27,500 nt of DNA from Bigelowiella natans CCMP2755 (Eukaryota > Cercozoa > Chlorarachniophyceae), in assembly GCA_000320545.1 (NCBI GenBank), contig ADNK01001910.1:1-27500 (forward strand). Direction: 5' to 3'. How positions within the stretch are numbered: position 1 is the first letter of the stretch; every line of letters begins with the position of its first letter. The notes beneath the pieces are model-generated. The model did no database searches. It was not told where the DNA came from and worked only from the letters and a program-made list of their open reading frames with translations. Both the position numbers and the translations under genes were made by a program. Positions 1 to 11,594 of this stretch are shown here, piece after piece.

Positions 1-1101
1 CGGGCCTCAGAGGCTCAGAGACACGACGCTTGCGCGGACGCGTCGCAGGATCGGTGGACCGCTCAATCCCAAAAGTCAAGGCTGTGTGTTGCACGGATGG
101 ATTCCATTGCAGGGAGGACGATTGAAAGAAATGGCTAAACCATGACGTGTGATGTTTGATTGAAAATTTTGTGGCGATCGAGGGCTGAGGGTCAAAACGG
201 TGGTGCGCTGGCTAGCTAGCTGGCTGGTCCGCCGATGCGATGATTTGGCATTGCGCCCAATTTTCAGGTTTCAGAAGTGGTGGTGGGCATGCCTGTGCGC
301 GATGAGGGCAAATTTGCGCTGCCATGCAACTGTTGTGGCGATCGACATTGGCCGCTCTCGCATGGCTAGATGGTCTGTCTCTGCCTGCGATTTCATGATG
401 ACACAATCTAGGTGATTACGCAGAACCAACCGCCAAACGCACTGACATCAAAGCTTGACGGACGCCAGCTAGCTAGGACGCCCAGTGCGTCGTGCGCATG
501 ACGTTGAAATGCACGGTGCACATGGCAAAGTCTAGAGAGTGCTGTTGCCATGCTAGCATGCATGCATCTCTGCATGATGGGCCATGCCTAGCTACATGTA
601 GGTGTGCACTAACTAACTGTAGCTAGCGCATGCTCAATGGCGCCACACCACAAGCATGCTTCCTCGATATATGTGCCCATTCGAGCTGGCGCAGCCTCCT
701 GAATCTAATATCTGTCACCTACTTGCTGTCTGTGGCAACTACACGTTTCACTCACAATGTGTGGCAGCTCGAAAGGAAAATTAGTACATGCATATGGCTT
801 ACTAGCTTGGCTCACCCGCAGCCTCAGAATAGGCAGTAATTGAAGACATAACGTTGCTACTTACTACCAACATGTACATGTGTGCACATAGCATGCACGG
901 TGTCTCCATTGCAGAGAGCCTGCTCTATCCAATATCTCTACAAGTAAACATCTATCCCATAGCATTGTCCAAGAAACCAACACAGGAGAAAAGGTGAAGA
1001 TACAATAAACGACGGCTAGGTCAGTACGCTAAGTGGCGGCGGCGCTTGCATTTACGACATCCGAATCAAAATCGAGGATGCGAATGCGCCACGCCTTCTC
1101 C
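1..1101. other. intergenic spacer rich in CTAG/CATG/TGCA words
   Basis: No gene is supported here. Short open frames exist but lack codon structure, homology or splice partners. The spacer lies beyond the 3' end of the ERG4-type gene. It carries many self-complementary words: GCTAGCTAGCTGG near 209, CAGCTAGCTAGG near 467, GCTAGCATGCATGCAT near 553, TAGCTAGCGCATGC near 619 and ACATGTACATGTGTGCAC near 870. Microsatellites and poly-G tracts, common in the introns, are absent. The same texture recurs at the other gene 3' ends in the window. Confidence 0.6.
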
Positions 1102-3380
1102 TCACCACACAAAAGGAATGAACAAGTAGGGGACCAGGTGGCAATACCTCTCCCAATCTCTCCCGTACTTCTTCGCGCAACGTTCGTCGTCACGAAAGCC
1201 GCGACGGAGAATCAACGACGCGAAGAAGATCACATGTAAGTACGGAAGAAAATTCTGCGCCCCCGCCGCTATACCCCATTCCAAGGCGAATAGGATGTCC
1301 ATCAAATTGTGAATTTTGCGCGTCTTGAAGATCCCATACGCACCGCTCACCAGCAAGCGGTTTCCATTCGACGTGCGGATGGATATCGGTTTCTTCAATG
1401 TACCCCATGGCAGTTGTGGGAAAACATACCTATAAGGGACATCGGAAGCAATCAATTGGTGGGCGAAGGCGGGGGATGTGAGGGAGGGTTTGGGGGGAGA
1501 CCGAGACGCGATGATTGGAAAAATATATTAGAAGCAAAAAAGCGCACGTGACCATGGCCTCGGCTGAAAGCTGCCACGAAGCTGCATTTGAAATCGGTTC
1601 TTCTGGCTGTTGGCTACATCCCACAGGTAGTAGGTGATGAGGACTAGGATGCAGAGGTAAACGCCGCATCGAGGGGGAAGGCATGGATTGATCTGAAAAC
1701 GGGTATGCACATTCAAAGATCCGAAAACTAACACATAAACACCCGCGACATTTAAAGAAAGTGCCATATATGCTTACGATATACAAGCTGTCGATGAAAG
1801 AGATACATTACTACACAACGCCGACCCTCCCTGTCCCCTCCCGCCTCCTCCTCGTCCGCGGTAGCATAACCCATCTCAAAACAATAATGAATACAAATGC
1901 TCCTCCTCCTCCTCCTCCTCCTCCTCCTCCTCCTCCCAACAGCACCTTAAGGACGTAGAAGGAGTTCCAAGTGTAGATGATTGGCAAGCCGGCGAAGTTC
2001 CAGAATATCGACATCCAACTCCATTTCTCGTAGGATGTTTCCCACGTGGCCACAACACTTTCCTCCCCTTTGGCACACGCGTTTGCATATCTGTGGGGAT
2101 AGTTAGTTTGTTTTTGCGGGTGGGGGCGGGGGGCGGGGGAGACAAAGTTTTCTTGCTAAGCACCCTCCATAACAGCTGATTGTTCTGCAAAAATTGGCTA
2201 TCCGTATATTGGATTGCTGGCAACGGAGTCGACGATGATTCGAGTCCATCTACGCACGCTAGAAAGGACCCAAACCAACACGCTATTCCCAGTACGATGA
2301 CAGAAAAGATGATTAGAGCATCAATCAATTAGTTTGTAAACTAACGTACAGCCAATGAGCGAGGAGGAGGACATAGAGGCTGGGATGCACGCTTGTAAAG
2401 TCGCCTTCTTTGAGCTCGAAATCCTTCAAGCAGCAAGAGAGTGTGAGCAGAAACACCGTAGTCCACGACAGTCGCCATTCAGCCCATAGCTTCACGTGAA
2501 AGGACCCAAGGCGCTGGCTCGGCCACGACCCCATGAGAAAGTCGCACACGTGATTTCCAGGCGCCTGTCGAGGGAGCGTGAGGAGAAAGAAGAGGGAGGA
2601 TAAGAGAAAGAGGCAGGAGGATTCGGTTGAAAGAGCAAGCAAGATGAACTGGATTTCACCGCTGATTTGTTTGGTGAGGGCTAATTACAATCTTCGGAAG
2701 AGAATGTGAGAGGATGCGATGAAGGCACAAAAGAACACGCACACACACACACACGCCAACCGCTCACCCACCCAATGCGTCTTGCCGGCAAGGGTACCGC
2801 TGGTATAAACAGCGAGCGACATGGCGTCCCCAAAGATAATCAATACTGTGATGATTTCCCCGTAGTTGTCCGCGAGTTTGGACAGCTTGTAGATGCCGAA
2901 ATACTGCAGCGCAAACACGACGACGAGCGTCACCCACCACGCGCCAATACCGTTGCACTTATACCTCCGTGTGTTATGGCCCTCCGCAGAGATGCGAAGG
3001 CCTTTCGTGTGAATTCCGGGGAGGTACCTAAGGCCGAGAAGGAAGCATGCTTGGTAAAAGGGGGGAGAGGGGGGGGGGGAAGGGCTAGTTCTTACAACTG
3101 GTATTGTTTTAGTTTGGTACCATCCAAGAAGCACTTGCATGGCAATGAAGGCGGCGTACACCGCTGTGATTTTGAAGGTTGGAATGCAGCCCTCGTATAG
3201 CAGAGAGATGTCTGAGGCCGAGGGGATGAACAGTGCCCCCTCCTTGTGCTCAACCGACAGCCACAAGTAATACCTGCGCGAGCGTTGAGTTCAAGCCTTG
3301 ATTCGTGGCAAGAAGTTCTTGCAGAGTATCTTACAAACACACGCACGCGCGCACACACATGCACATTGAAGGGGGGGGGG

Positions 3381-3430
<50 letters not shown>

Positions 3431-4273
3431 AAGCAGGTAGAAGGGGGGGGGGGGGATAGATAGACATATATGTTCACAGCTTGACACGTAAACACGTACA
3501 TGATGAGGTGTGAGAAAGTCATGGTAAAGAAAGTGCCAAGAGAGCTGCTGAATTTGTATACAGTCTGTCGGTCTAAGCCAGTATCCAGGCCATTGCCTCT
3601 GCCTTTGGCGCTTGCTCCCCTACCACCACCTCTTGATTTGTTCAATCCATGAGAAACGTGTGAGCGGTTTTCCTTCTCCCTCTCCTCATGTGTGTAGCGC
3701 TGTCGGAGCCGTAGACCATCGCTATACTTGTATTCTAATTCTTCCTCCTCTTCATCTTCACCCTTCCGCTCTACAACACGCGAAGCTTCATGAGAGCCAT
3801 CAGTAGCGTCCCGCTCGCCGATATCCCTGTGCAATACAGTGTGGTGGAAGGAGTACAAATCGGCTTGGAAACGGTCGCGCTCCGCCTGCTCAAGATACGC
3901 AAACGCCTCTGTCGTCTTCACCATTCTGTCCAATTTAGTGCAGAACTCGTCGGGGCTTAAGTGGTGGTACGCGAGGAGGAAGTCCCACCTGAGAGCAAAC
4001 ATAGCATAGGGGGGGGAGACATAGAGGTTCAGTGAATGGGGCAAGCTTTCAAGGACCCCAGCGCAGTCAATCAAGCAAGTATTTTCCATTATAATACCCT
4101 ATCGTCTCGATAATCTTTGGGTACGCTGTTGGCCGTGTTGGGTCGTATTTCTCCCCAGACACATAAGGAGCCTCAAACCCAAGAACATCCATGAGTTGCG
4201 AGGAATAGGCAATCCGCGATCGCTTCGGGCCCCCATACCTGTTGATCAAACCCAGGCTTTTCCTCTTCGTTCC
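1102..4273 (-). CDS. ERG4: ERG4-type delta(24(28))-sterol reductase with N-terminal extension
   Basis: Multi-pass membrane enzyme (ERG4/ERG24 family) that reduces the C24(28) double bond of the sterol side chain with NADPH, expected in the ER. Exons in transcript order: 4098-4273, 3500-3988, 3121-3273, 2772-3027, 2350-2564, 1946-2090, 1553-1692, 1102-1429; all junction phases agree. Seen: HLIMYYLWLSVEHKEG, WYLPGIHTKG, GNHVCDFLMGS, AHWLYANACAKGEE, YEKWSWMSIFWNFAGLP, DVANSQKNRF, TSNGNRLLVSG, RKIHN and the C-terminal DDERCAKKYGRDWERYC...IPFVW. These follow fungal Erg4 in order and resemble it more than C14 or delta7 reductases. One donor is weak (G|GTCACG at 1552). About 200 residues precede the first membrane segment, with an acidic EDEEEEELEY stretch; I do not recognise this part. 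The start codon is unresolved: an ATG at 4345 would need a 34-nt intron. Confidence 0.86.
1901..1937. repeat. (TCC)n microsatellite
   Basis: About twelve TCC units inside the ERG4-type intron 1945-1693, just downstream of the AAG|GTGCTG donor on the minus strand. On that strand it is a GGA repeat. Long open frames through it (poly-Glu, poly-Gly, poly-Pro) are artefacts. Confidence 0.9.
3371..3455. repeat. poly-G, (GA)n, poly-G compound microsatellite
   Basis: A G12 tract, about fifteen GA units, an A-rich interruption and a G13 tract lie inside the ERG4-type intron 3499-3274. On the coding strand this is C-run, (TC)n, C-run: a very long pyrimidine stretch within a 226-nt intron. Confidence 0.9.
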
Positions 4274-4345
4274 CTATAATATGCATACACGACTGTTAAA
4301 GTGTACAGGGAGCGCTCTTATGGGGCATGGCTCTCCGGTCGACAT

Positions 4346-4972
4346 TAAGACGACGCTCGCCACAAATCCGCGTGTTGTTTATCGCACGTTCTCGCATTTG
4401 AAATACAAGTTTCAATTAGGAAAATCTGAATGAGTTCTCAACGCTGGGCGTGGCCTTTGGCTCAAGCGCACCAGCTACTTTGTGGCTAAGGAGGGGGGAA
4501 TGGTTCGACCTTGCTCGGCATTCTCCCGCGATGTAAGATCGAAATTGATTTCTTTTGTCGTCGATTCGTAGCCAAAGAAGCCCGGAAAAGTTCATAGTTC
4601 AGTAGTTTCCCCATCGTCGTTACGACAAAATGGAGTGGCTGAATGCGCAGATTCGTGTGACTTCACCGATTTTCGCTCTTGTTTTCGGAAAATACTCCCA
4701 CACATTTCTCTTGCTTGACCCGATATTTCGCAGAGCCGATCCATTTTTGAGCGAGAGGCATGCTATTTTACTGGTCGCAGTGGTTGAATGGACAGTATCT
4801 GAACTGGCCGCGTTGGGATGCATCTCTGAGGGAAGACAAGAATCAGAGATTGACTCATCTGAAAAAGGGCATCTATTTTATTATCTTCCTAAAGTTCTTG
4901 AAGAAGCATTGGGAAGGCCTTCCACTACGTCTCATCTTCACCGTCCCGCCCCCCCAAGGGCAGGACAGCACC
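4346..4972. promoter_or_regulatory. divergent 5' spacer between ERG4-type gene and polymerase fusion
   Basis: The two genes are transcribed away from each other from this interval, so it should hold both promoters and 5' UTRs. I cannot identify a TATA box or initiator with confidence. An open frame runs from 4760 into the polymerase start in the same frame, but upstream residues do not resemble any Y-family polymerase. The CTAG/CATG-rich texture of the 3' spacers is absent. Confidence 0.4.
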
Positions 4973-7900
4973 ATGTGCGAGCGAGTCATCGCTCATCTTG
5001 ATATGGACTGTTTCTACTGCCAAGTGGAGCATCGGTATTGCTTCAGACAATCAAAAGTCGTGATGATTCACTCCGTTGAGCAACATGATTCACAGGAGAT
5101 TGGGAATTCCGACCGAAGTACCGTTGGGAGTCCAGCAGGCAAGCCCTTCTCGCGCACTGGCGGCAAACAGCCCTGATTTTGATTTTTTTAATGGTAGTGG
5201 TCTGGACTGATCGCTACGAATTATGCTGCCAGAGCAAAAGGGGTCGAAGCTCTATGTGCTATTCATCAGAATCAAGTTCCAACCCTAAAGTGTCCTTGTG
5301 GTATATTCAGATTAAACGGGGAATGACTTCTACTGAAGCCAAAGTACTTGATTTCTAACAGACACATGTGTCATGTATAGTACCTACTCTAAATTAGACC
5401 ACAAAGAAACATGCGTATATTGGTCAAAACGGAAATATTACAATAATCAGAAAATATGTCCCGAGATTCGATGCATCCACGTTGAGTTGATAGGCGACGG
5501 AGGTTATATACATATTTCTCAACAATAACATTGAAAGTGAAAGATGATACATTCTCATGGTAGGCGAGACTGTCTCAGAAGGTGCTCCCAGATCGAAAGC
5601 AAAGGTGAACTACTTGCCATCTCACGAACTCATAAAATCGGCTTTAGAACTTTAAATTTACCGAATAAGAGGTATCATAACATGAATCAATTTGAAGTCT
5701 CTTCTCATATTTCTTTCCAGGTTACGCTGCGAAGATATAGACGAGCAAGTGCCGAAGTTATGGAAATATTTGAAAGGATTATTGGTATCCAAGCTTACTA
5801 CTAATGCCTCAATAGATTGATGTTGACTTTGCATAAATTCACGTGATACAAAAGGTCCGACATATATGCAGAGAACGTCCATTGATGAGGTAAAACATAA
5901 GGATTTTTTGAATAATAATTGCGTCGCAGGGAAAGAACCAAAAGGCCACAGAAGTGGTAGTTTGCTACCATAGAGCGAAGTTACCGTAGATTCATGTGTT
6001 TGTTTGCTTCTTATCAAACTGCAGTTTGAAGCACAAATTATATTCGATTCTTTGCCCCTGATGGGTATCGAGACAGTGTCTATTCATTGCGTACTCATGC
6101 AACTTAAACTGTCATTCTGAAGGCATACCTGGATCTAACCAGCAAGATAAAGACTAAATTATCCACGATAGATTATCAGCCACCCTCCCTAACTAAGGTT
6201 GATTGCGCTCTTGTTGTTAGTTCGGAGGATTCTCCCAGTTGTTTCTTTGTCCTGATAACTTTGCATTGATCTGGAAAATAGATGCTGGAATATACGCATG
6301 TGTACGGAGCTCTTCCCGAAGAGGTGCACGGGAAATAGGAGATTGCAGATGATTTATTGAATTCTGCCAGAGACGTATAGAGATAGATAGGCCGAAGGGA
6401 ATGAAAGGGCAATAGCGAAAGGAGGATATGAGGCAGAGACCAGAACTGATTTGGTTTATTAGGCAAATATTCCATCGAGTATGAGGGTTGGAGCACAAAT
6501 TTGCGACACAATTCGAAAAGCTGTCCGGAAGGAATTGGGGTTGTATTCACTGATTCCAAAGCTGCTGGGAACATTCTCCATCGTCTTCACGGTTTTATAT
6601 TTATCGATCTCAGGTTTACCGTTTCTGCTGGTATTGCTGTCAATAAGGTAGATTTACTCCAGGTTGGAATAGAAACATAGAGAAATTCTGATTCGCTGAT
6701 GATTCACCAGATCGTTGCGAAAATGGCGTCCTCAAAGAATAAACCTGATAAGCAAGTACCGCTCTGTTTGCTATAGACTTGTATGCATAGAAGATTTTTA
6801 TCGCAGTGAAAGTGGGCGAGGAAAATGAACAAAATATAACCAAAGCTTTCGTTGAAAAAAGTCAAGAGATGGCTAATCTGAAAACCGAACCTTTGCAGAC
6901 CGTAATCCCTCCGGATCGCACGAAGACCATGATTCACAGCTTGCCGCTTAGAGATATTCCAGGACTTGGAGGAAAGGTGCATTAGAGGGGGGAAGACTGT
7001 GGGTGGTGGCTATGTCTAGAAAAATGTCACATTTTGTCAGACTGAGAAAATGTGTACAAATAGTCCAACATATTTGAAAGAATGCGATTATTTTCCCAAA
7101 TGTTCAACATTCGTTACAGTAAACAAAGCTCCGAGAAATAAGTAATTATATGCTAAAATGACGGAATGAAAAAATGAGATGCAACGTCATTGCAACAGCT
7201 CGGCCGACAAGTTGAAGAGTGGTTACGAGGTCGCGCGGAAATCGCATCTTCCTCGGGCTCACCGTCGAATTCCGAGCAAAAAGGACTCGGAGATCCGCGA
7301 TTCGAAGCCAATGTCCCGGTTTCTTCGCGCTGGCATAGGCCTCAAAAAAGAGCGAAGACTGCTGCGCAAGTAATCGAAACACCAAAAAATTCTCGCTACG
7401 AATGTAATAAAACGTTCCATTCCCCGTCTTTCTTTTGGAACCTTCCATCCACGTCAATTATTTGCACTAAAACGTCAAACCACACAGCAGCACTTGTCCA
7501 CTGCCTCCGAACCGCCGCCCGCCCTCCTAGCTTCTGCACTCTCCGAGGTCTCAATGCAGACGTTAAGAGACGAGTTTGGGCCCAAAACCGCTGCGTTTCT
7601 CTCGGACATTGCCGCTGGCGTGAACCTCGACCCAGTGGTGCAACGGAACAAGGCCAACTCCCTTCTTGCCTTCAAAAGCTTCGAGCCCATCTACGACATG
7701 GCGGGGCTGCAGCGCTGGCTCCGCGTCCTTTCCTCGGAGCTGAAGGAGCGCCGGGAGACAGACACGGCGACGAATCATAGAGTGCCTACGCGAATTACGC
7801 TCTATCATCGCGGCGCCCGGCCCCCGAATTCCCGGCCATGGGACATGGCTGCAAAGACCATTTCGCGCTCCGGAAGCTTCGCTGTTGAGAAACAGCCGAT

Positions 7901-10538
7901 CTACGATGCGGCGTGTGCCTTGCTGGCGCGAGTAGAGCGCCCACTGCCGTGCACGCGCATTGCGGTTGGGCTGGAGCAGATGGGTGAGCAAACCGAAAGG
8001 AAAAGCAATCTGCATCCGTATTTGTATAATATAAAGGCATTGTTAATTGTTCCTTTGGTTCTTGCTCCCATCTATTTTCTCTTTCTCTCTTTCGATCAGT
8101 CGAAGCTCCAAAGAAAGGGCAGGCCTCGATCGCATTCTTTATGAACAAGCAGCAGGTGCCTCAACAGAAGCGGGATCCTCAGGAAACCGGGGGAGCAGGT
8201 GGAAAGAAGAAGGGCAACGAAATTGAGAAGGCCGGGAGAACCAACGATGCGAATCCAGCTGCGGTTGCATCTTGGGGGTCGGAAACAACGATGGGCCCAG
8301 GTTCATGGGGGAAACGGCCTCGAACGTCGCACGAAGATCCCAATTTCATGGAAGGCTTTTTCCAGGCATCAAGGCTGCATTTTATTGGCTCTTGGAAGGA
8401 GAGGTGTCGCCCGGATTCGCAACTACGGAACAATGAAAACATGTCTATGCTCTGCTTGCAGCAGGCAGAGTTTCGTCAGAATTTTTTGTTGCGCGTATAT
8501 GCAAGTCACATTCATCTTCATATGATTAACCAACAGAATGTAATAATAAGTACATTTTCCAAGGTTTGAGGAAATTCTGGCGTCAATGCCGCCACCGCCT
8601 CCCCTCCCAAATCCCCCGGTGCATAAGCGTAGAATTCTCCACGTGGATATGGACTGTTTCTTCGCAGCAATTGCGATGCGGTAACAAGGACTAACGAAGC
8701 TGTTTCTAGATCTCGCAACGAAATGTCTAATTTCGATGTTCATTTTCGCCATATGGTAGGGATAATCCGACACTGCGGGAGAAAGCTGTTGTCGTATGCT
8801 GGAGCCGGTAGACCGACCCTATACATCCCAAAATAACAAAACTCTTTGAAAAAAGAATGAAAAACACAAGGGCTGATGGACGTGGCCCTCTGCCCGATGA
8901 TGCCTTCTAGATTGCGCACAATACAATGAATCGCTCGCATTCGTTTTTCTCAAAGCATTGATGCTATTTTCGACTTTTGCGATCAGTGGCGAGAAAGGTA
9001 GCAATGCTTCTTCCAGTGAGATCAGTAGTGCCAACTATAAAGCTCGTGGATTTGGAATCAAGGCGGGAATGAGGCTTGGAAAGGCGAGGCAGCTGTAAGG
9101 AACAAAATCATTATTCAGAGATCCTTTATCATTATCCTCTTGTCTCTCAGTTGCCTAAATGTAATGCTGGTCCCTTTTTATTGGTGAAGGGCTTTTAATT
9201 TTTGTGCCTGTGTGCGCGTGTGTGTTGCGTGTCCAATGCCCTCACTGTACTCTCCATAGAATCAAAATGGGGAAATCTACCTAAACATGTTCTTTATTTC
9301 TTGCTCGAAGGTGCCCAGACGTGGTTACAGCGCCATATGAATTCAGGAAGTATACCGACGCTGCATTGAAGCTCTACAAATGCGTGTTTGCCATCACGCC
9401 GCACGTGCAAGGGGTATCGTGTGACGAGTGTTTCCTTGACATCTCGGCGTGCATCATCGATGCTGGGCGGAGGTTGAGCACAATTTCACATCTTTGTTAG
9501 AAATAGAATTCAGAGATGCCGTTTTTCCGTGCTGTAAATGAACCGCACACGCACGCGTGCGTGCACCCACATGTGGGTCATAAACGGTGGGGTTTTATAA
9601 TCTCGTCCTTGGATTCTGTGTTACGTGTTTCTGCATATTTTACATAGCCTGGATGCAAAGGGCGACGACGACGCCCACGTCGACGCGCTCGCAGAGACTT
9701 TGAGGGAAAATATCAGAAAGGAAACCGGCTGTGTTGCAAGCATTGGATGTGGACACAATCGTCTCATGGCAAGACTCGCAACTAAAAAGGTATCTGAGAT
9801 AGAAGGGGGGGGGGGGGGGGGATAAAGCTGAGAGAGTGAAAGAGAAGAGGGAGAGCGAGAGAAAGGCATCGACATTCGGCGTTAACATGCTACCATTCAA
9901 AGGTCGTATGTTTTCCTTAGAGAATCAAAAGTGTCAATCAAAAAACACAACTCATAGGCGAAACCGAACGGGTATTATCGAGTCCACCCCAAGGACGCAC
10001 AAGGCTACCTCTCCTCGCTCCCCGTGGCTGAGCTGCCGGGGGTCGGCTATCGCACACGCACGAAACTCGAGAAACTGGGCGTCACAGAAATAGCGCAAAT
10101 TCTCCAAAAACGGCCGTCTCATTGGCAAGATATTCTCGGGAGAAAACTTGGCCAGGTTTGCCTCCCTTGCTACTCTTTTTTAAAAAATTGCAATGCGACA
10201 GATGCTTGTGTGCTGCTCATGAAAACCGCGTGTATATGTCGATATTTACGATGCATCCTTCACTCTTCTCTAAATGGGACAACCTCTCCTAATCTCAGAC
10301 ACTGTACGACTACGCACGCGGGATTGATAAGCGCAAATGGGAGCGACGCCCCACCCGTAAATCGGTTGGGGCGCAGTTGTCGTGGGGAGTGCGGTTTCAG
10401 ACGCATGAAGAGGTTCTCATGTTACGTTTCGAAAGCTCGATGATCTCTTCTGTTTTCCATAATCTCGGTGTCAAAATAAAGCCATCTGTTTTCCTTTGGC
10501 GACCTTGAAAAGCCGATAAAAAACCTATTTCCGCACAC

Positions 10539-10569
<31 letters not shown>

Positions 10570-10846
10570 TGTGTGTTTTGGTTAACGGACAACCTGACTT
10601 CAAGATCTCAATCTCAGGTTGCAGTGTTTCTGAGGAAGTTAAGCAGCGAAGTTGCCAATCGAATGCAAAGGTTCGGCATGTGCGAAATAGTGAACCGCTC
10701 AATAAAAAAACTGTCAAATGCCGATTCTCAAGCCAGAATAAGGATGAAATACGTTTTCGATGGTATTAGTTCTCGTAGAGAGGCATGGACTCTAATTTCC
10801 CTCCACATTTCTTCTTTGATCTTCTCTTCCTCCTTCTCATTCTCTC

Positions 10847-10888
<42 letters not shown>

Positions 10889-11534
10889 CCCTCCCCCCCC
10901 CACCCCTCAACCCCCCTTCCCGGGGGTCTGCCTGTGTCCAACAGATACGGTGTGAAAGGAAGAAGCATCAGCTTCAAGCTGTGGAGGGCAGTCAAGAACG
11001 CGCCAGATAGCTGGCGCAAAGGCCATGTTGGACACGGCGTATGCGACATCATCAACCGCACTGCAACCACAAAGCAGCCTACTCGGGAGGCGGCCACTAT
11101 TGCGGAGACTGTGCTTCAAGTCCGATGGAGAAAAATACAGAGAAAAAAGGGGGGGAAGGGGGGATGGTGAGGGAGCGAGAGAAAAAAATATCGGAGAAAA
11201 CCAGACTCCACAAAACAGAGATGGACGCTAGTAGCTTCTGCGGTTGAGTTCTTTTCGACAAGAAAACAAAGAATATAAGTCTTTTCTTATCCGTTTGCGG
11301 TTTGTAAACGACCGAGTATGTTTAGCCTCTTACCGGTGATAGAAATAACGCACGCCCCGCGCCTTACTTAATTGTTTTTTTGTTAATAGGTTTGGCAAGG
11401 CCTGAAGGTTGATGCCACGGAAGTCCGAGGAGTCGGAATATCAATGTCGGGACTTACTCCTCTCGACGGAAAGCAATTATCCGCAACAAAGCTTTCTCGT
11501 ATACACCGACCTATCGCTCCGGCTGGTATTTCTA

Positions 11535-11594
<60 letters not shown>

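Larger units (their letters stand above)
4973..8140 (+). other. POLH: Pol eta catalytic module ending in PIP box
   Basis: Pol eta copies past UV photoproducts at stalled forks. Motifs in order: LDMDCFYCQVEH (metal-binding Asp, palm), RLGIPTEVPLGVQQ joined to WSGLIATNYAARAKGV (fingers), KICPEIRCIHVELIGDG, VTLRRYRRASAEVMEIFERI, TSIDE (second catalytic carboxylates), VGAQICDTIRKAVRKELG, FTVSAGIAVNKIVAKMASS, NKPDKQTVIPP, LPLRDIPGLGGKLG (thumb HhH), then a little finger with LLAFKSFEP and RITLYHRGARPP. Continuity of QQ|WSGL, NQ|KICPE and GLGGK|LG across introns identifies eta rather than iota or kappa. The QQ|W intron uses a GC donor (CAG|GCAAGC at 5139). A 57-residue exon (7199-7369) inserts a Ser-rich segment in the thumb. 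No UBZ zinc finger is visible. Confidence 0.88.

Noticed and set aside
200-840. Short open frames on both strands in the left spacer
   Set aside because: They overlap each other, encode no recognisable motif and lie in word-repetitive DNA; no splice partners.
1876-2328. Open frame with a poly-Glu or poly-Gly run
   Set aside because: It reads through an intron and the (TCC)n repeat of the ERG4-type gene; only the exon part (1946-2090) is coding, in another frame.
4274-4345. First ERG4 exon MSTGEPCPIRALP from ATG 4345
   Set aside because: In phase, but the implied intron is only about 34 nt, far shorter than any other in the window; kept only as a possibility.
4973-6976. Assignment of the first polymerase as Pol iota or kappa
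   Set aside because: The VQQW-GLIA-NY-AR and HVELIG blocks, the CPE spacing and the C-terminal PIP box fit eta; iota reads VQQK and kappa has a long N-clasp, which is absent.
7494-8144. A 216-codon frame as a stand-alone gene starting at ATG 7494
   Set aside because: Its first part is the Pol eta little finger and joins upstream Pol eta exons in phase; its tail past 7983 is intron.
8141-8569. Independent small gene from ATG 8141 to stop 8567
   Set aside because: The frame after 8403 is intron: joining 8403 to 8564 restores the REV1 block KERFEEIL...HVDMDCFF, which the unspliced frame destroys.
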